This document shows, in pieces, positions 13,851 to 15,791 of a stretch of 15,791 nucleotides of DNA (positions are counted from its first letter, which is position 1; each line of letters begins with the position of its first letter). The stretch spans positions 1 to 15,791 of the forward strand of contig SXZN01000094.1 of assembly GCA_005787865.1 (NCBI GenBank), given 5' to 3'. The position numbers were made by a program, and so were the translations under genes. Below the pieces are notes generated by a model, which was given only the letters and a program-made list of their open reading frames with translations, did no database searches and had not been told where the DNA came from. This DNA comes from Opitutaceae bacterium. Its GTDB lineage: Bacteria > Verrucomicrobiota > Verrucomicrobiia > Opitutales > Opitutaceae.

Positions 13851-15401
13851 GTTTCTCATCGTACCATCATCTTGGATTGCGGCGCCGGTTCGACGGCGCT
13901 TGGGATTTTTAGCCGCGCCGGCGAGCAACTTTGCCTGCATCGCACCGCCGTCGAGATTTTCCCCGTGGGGGCGCATGGCGCTGAGGGGTGGTTGGCCAAT
14001 ACCTGCGCCGCGATTCAGGCTTTAGGTGCCCGCGTTAAGCTCAGTGATCCGGTTTGCTTGGTGCTGCCGGCGCAGCACGCCCTCATTAAGTTTATCGATT
14101 TACCGCCGGTTGGGCCGGCGCAGCGCGCTCAGATCCTAGAATTTGCTGCCGAGCAAAACATCCCTTACGCGCTGGCGGAAGTCGCTTGGGCCAGCGTCGT
14201 GCTCGATCAAAGTAAGGGCCAAGGCGCGGCCCTGCTAGCTGCAGCCAAGCTGGAATTGCTAGACCCACTCTGCGCGGCGGCCGAGTCGGTCGGCTGGGAG
14301 GTGTCCGCCATCTTGCCGGCTCCGCTGGCTACGCTCGCAGCCTTTCGACTCGCGCAGCCCAGTCAAAGCGAGTCGGCCTTAGTGCTGCATTTGGGGGCTG
14401 ACGGCACGACGTTGTTATTGGTTGAGCCGTCACGCTTCACTCTGCGGCGGCTCGCTCTGGGCGATGGTGAAATAGCGGAGTCGATTGAGGGGGCGGCTCC
14501 GGCGGCAGGACTAATTGATTACGTCCATAAATTGGGGCCAGAGATTACGCGTTCGTTGCTACATTTTCAGCGCCAGCATAATTGGGCCAAGCCGGCGCGG
14601 GTTTACTTGACTGGTCCCGGCGCGGCGCGCGCTGAGTTAGTCGCAGCGCTCGCCGCAGAACTGCCGCAACCGGTGGAGCGTTTGACGGAGCTGGGGGTGG
14701 TTAAACTAGCGGCTGATTGTGACTCAGCCGCCGTGGCCAGTTCGGCGCGCTGGCTGACCAATGTCGTGGGAGCGGCGGCGGCCCAATTATTTTTGGGTCA
14801 CCCGACCATTAATTTGCTGCCCCGTCGCTGGCGCCAGCTAACGCGTCGCCGGCGCCGTCAGCCTTGGCTGTTAGCCTCGGCTGTACTGATGGTCGCCGCA
14901 CCGGTCGCGCCCATTTGGCATGCGTCTAGTCTGTTCAATGAAGCGCAGCGTAAAATCGCGGCGATGGAGCGAGAAAATAAGCCGCTCCGGAACCGTCAGG
15001 CACAACAAAAAATAGCGCTCAGCCGCCTTGCGGAGAGCCAGCGCCAGTTGGAGCAATTACAGGTCTTGTCGGCGCAACGCGCGGGTTGGCTGAATTTTTT
15101 AGCCGAGTTGGAAGGTCATTTTGTGCGCTTAGAAGATGTCTGGTTGGAGAAAATGCAGCTGCTTCCCTCGGTCGGGCCGGAGCCCTTGAAAATAATAATT
15201 GCGGGGCGCCTCTTGGATCAAGCGCACCCGCTGGCCACCGTGAGCGTCGGGGCGATGAACCGCGTGCAACGCTTATTACAGTCCATCGACCGCTCGCCTT
15301 ACGTGCGCGTCGCGGTCGACGGTCAGCACTTTGATTATCGCCAGCCTGGCATCTTAAAATTCGATTGCGTGCTGATCCTGCGATCCACGCACCCCCTTTA
15401 A
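13842..15401 (+). CDS. pilM: PilM-PilN fusion protein of a type IV pilus-like assembly system
   Basis: The 519-aa protein joins two pilus inner-membrane components. Residues 1-320 are an actin-like PilM ATPase: ILDCGAGSTALGIF (10-23, phosphate 1), EQNIPYALAEVAW (104-116), LHLGADGTTLLLVE (182-195, phosphate 2) and VYLTGPGA (254-261). Residues 321-519 look like PilN: INLLPRRW (323-330) is the PilN N-terminal motif, then arginine-rich residues, one transmembrane segment (about 341-360), a coiled coil (about 364-410) and a ferredoxin-like alpha/beta part. In Pseudomonas and Thermus these are separate proteins that link the cytoplasmic motor to the periplasmic alignment complex. The start is TTG at 13842 or GTG at 13848; neither has a Shine-Dalgarno sequence. 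The stop overlaps the next ATG by one base, so the genes are coupled. Confidence 0.8.
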   Translation: MPVVSHRTIILDCGAGSTALGIFSRAGEQLCLHRTAVEIFPVGAHGAEGWLANTCAAIQALGARVKLSDPVCLVLPAQHALIKFIDLPPVGPAQRAQILEFAAEQNIPYALAEVAWASVVLDQSKGQGAALLAAAKLELLDPLCAAAESVGWEVSAILPAPLATLAAFRLAQPSQSESALVLHLGADGTTLLLVEPSRFTLRRLALGDGEIAESIEGAAPAAGLIDYVHKLGPEITRSLLHFQRQHNWAKPARVYLTGPGAARAELVAALAAELPQPVERLTELGVVKLAADCDSAAVASSARWLTNVVGAAAAQLFLGHPTINLLPRRWRQLTRRRRRQPWLLASAVLMVAAPVAPIWHASSLFNEAQRKIAAMERENKPLRNRQAQQKIALSRLAESQRQLEQLQVLSAQRAGWLNFLAELEGHFVRLEDVWLEKMQLLPSVGPEPLKIIIAGRLLDQAHPLATVSVGAMNRVQRLLQSIDRSPYVRVAVDGQHFDYRQPGILKFDCVLILRSTHPL

Positions 15402-15791
15402 TGAAAGCCTGGTCAGCTAGGCTCCGCGGTCGGTGGGGCCTGATTATTTTAGCCGCCATCTTCGGGGCCGAGGTGGGGCTGGCGTGGCGTGGTTATCAGA
15501 TGGCGAGGCAGGCGCTGATTGAATTGCGCGCCAAAAAAGATGAGCGGGAGCAATTTGTTCTGCATCGGCCAAGTCTAGGCGAAGAAAATAATCAGGCTCT
15601 GCTCGTTCAACAACATAACGTCGCCGCGAGCCTCGCAGCGGTGCGGACTGCCTTGCGGGGCCGCGCGGCCGCGGCTCTGGAGCCACCGCTACCGCCGACG
15701 GCGATCGGGCTTTTTTTTGACTTAGCTGATTTTATTAAAAAATCACGCGAGCTCGCTGAGCGCGCGCACGTTGCGACGCGGCCCGAGGAGA
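15401..15791 (+). CDS. Amuc_1100-like pilus-associated membrane protein (partial, runs off the window)
   Basis: The frame stays open for 130 codons to the right edge. It starts MKAWSARLRGRWG, has one N-terminal transmembrane segment (about residues 13-30), a charged helix, then RPSLGEENNQALLVQQ and PPLPPTAIGLFFDLADFIK followed by ELAERAHV. This order (membrane anchor, helix, SxEEN, helix, PxxPTA with an amphipathic helix) resembles Amuc_1100 of Akkermansia muciniphila, whose gene lies in a pilus-type locus beside a PilM-like gene. Such proteins are thought to take a PilO-like place in the complex. The ATG overlaps the TAA of the PilM-PilN gene (TAATG). The missing C-terminus and the low sequence identity limit confidence; a divergent PilO is the alternative name. 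Confidence 0.65.
   Translation, partial: MKAWSARLRGRWGLIILAAIFGAEVGLAWRGYQMARQALIELRAKKDEREQFVLHRPSLGEENNQALLVQQHNVAASLAAVRTALRGRAAAALEPPLPPTAIGLFFDLADFIKKSRELAERAHVATRPEE

Noticed and set aside
13773..13976. Upstream extension of the Nudix gene into pilM
   Set aside because: The added residues have no Nudix character and are antisense to the conserved PilM phosphate-binding region.

Overview
The window reads as an ordinary, densely coded bacterial chromosome segment of fairly high GC. It most likely comes from a Verrucomicrobiota bacterium of the Opitutae/Opitutales type. Three things point there: a PilM-like protein fused to a PilN-like domain and followed directly by a protein resembling Akkermansia Amuc_1100; a eukaryote-like UDP-sugar pyrophosphorylase (UDPGP family) next to a large phosphosugar mutase; and menaquinone genes with compact MenE. 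The assignment is inference from gene content, not from a marker gene. No rRNA, tRNA, CRISPR array, insertion sequence or phage gene was seen.

Layout, left to right. Positions 2-1353 (+) hold the end of a probable menC overlapping menE, followed by a good intrinsic terminator. Positions 1432-3192 (+) hold polX, a family X DNA polymerase with a PHP nuclease domain. Positions 3303-5421 (+) hold two nucleotide-sugar short-chain dehydrogenase/reductase enzymes: GDP-mannose 4,6-dehydratase and a UDP-glucuronate-epimerase-like protein. Just after them, on the minus strand, lies what looks like the broken first 36 codons of an ExeA/GspA-type AAA ATPase. Positions 5635-5934 (+) hold a small FtsB/DivIC-like division protein. 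A 282-base spacer with a striking AT-rich 33-base near-palindrome comes next. Positions 6217-9672 (+) hold the UDP-sugar pyrophosphorylase and the phosphosugar mutase.

On the minus strand, 9686-13126 hold a complete pdhA-pdhB-pdhC set (E1 alpha, E1 beta, E2) without the E3 gene, preceded in the same direction by a Nudix hydrolase (13260-13772). A divergent spacer separates this from the start of a type IV pilus operon on the plus strand: the PilM-PilN fusion (13842-15401) and the beginning of an Amuc_1100-like protein that runs off the window.

Functionally, the central genes make and modify activated sugars for envelope or capsule polymers. The mutase and pyrophosphorylase would produce sugar-1-phosphates and UDP-sugars, while the two SDR enzymes diversify GDP- and UDP-sugars. 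The pdh genes feed acetyl-CoA, and the left edge contributes menaquinone. Most genes lack a recognisable Shine-Dalgarno sequence and four use GTG or TTG starts. I found no convincing undescribed multi-gene system. The most unusual items are the ATPase remnant, the AT-rich palindrome, the PilM-PilN fusion and possible alternative hairpins at the pilM start.
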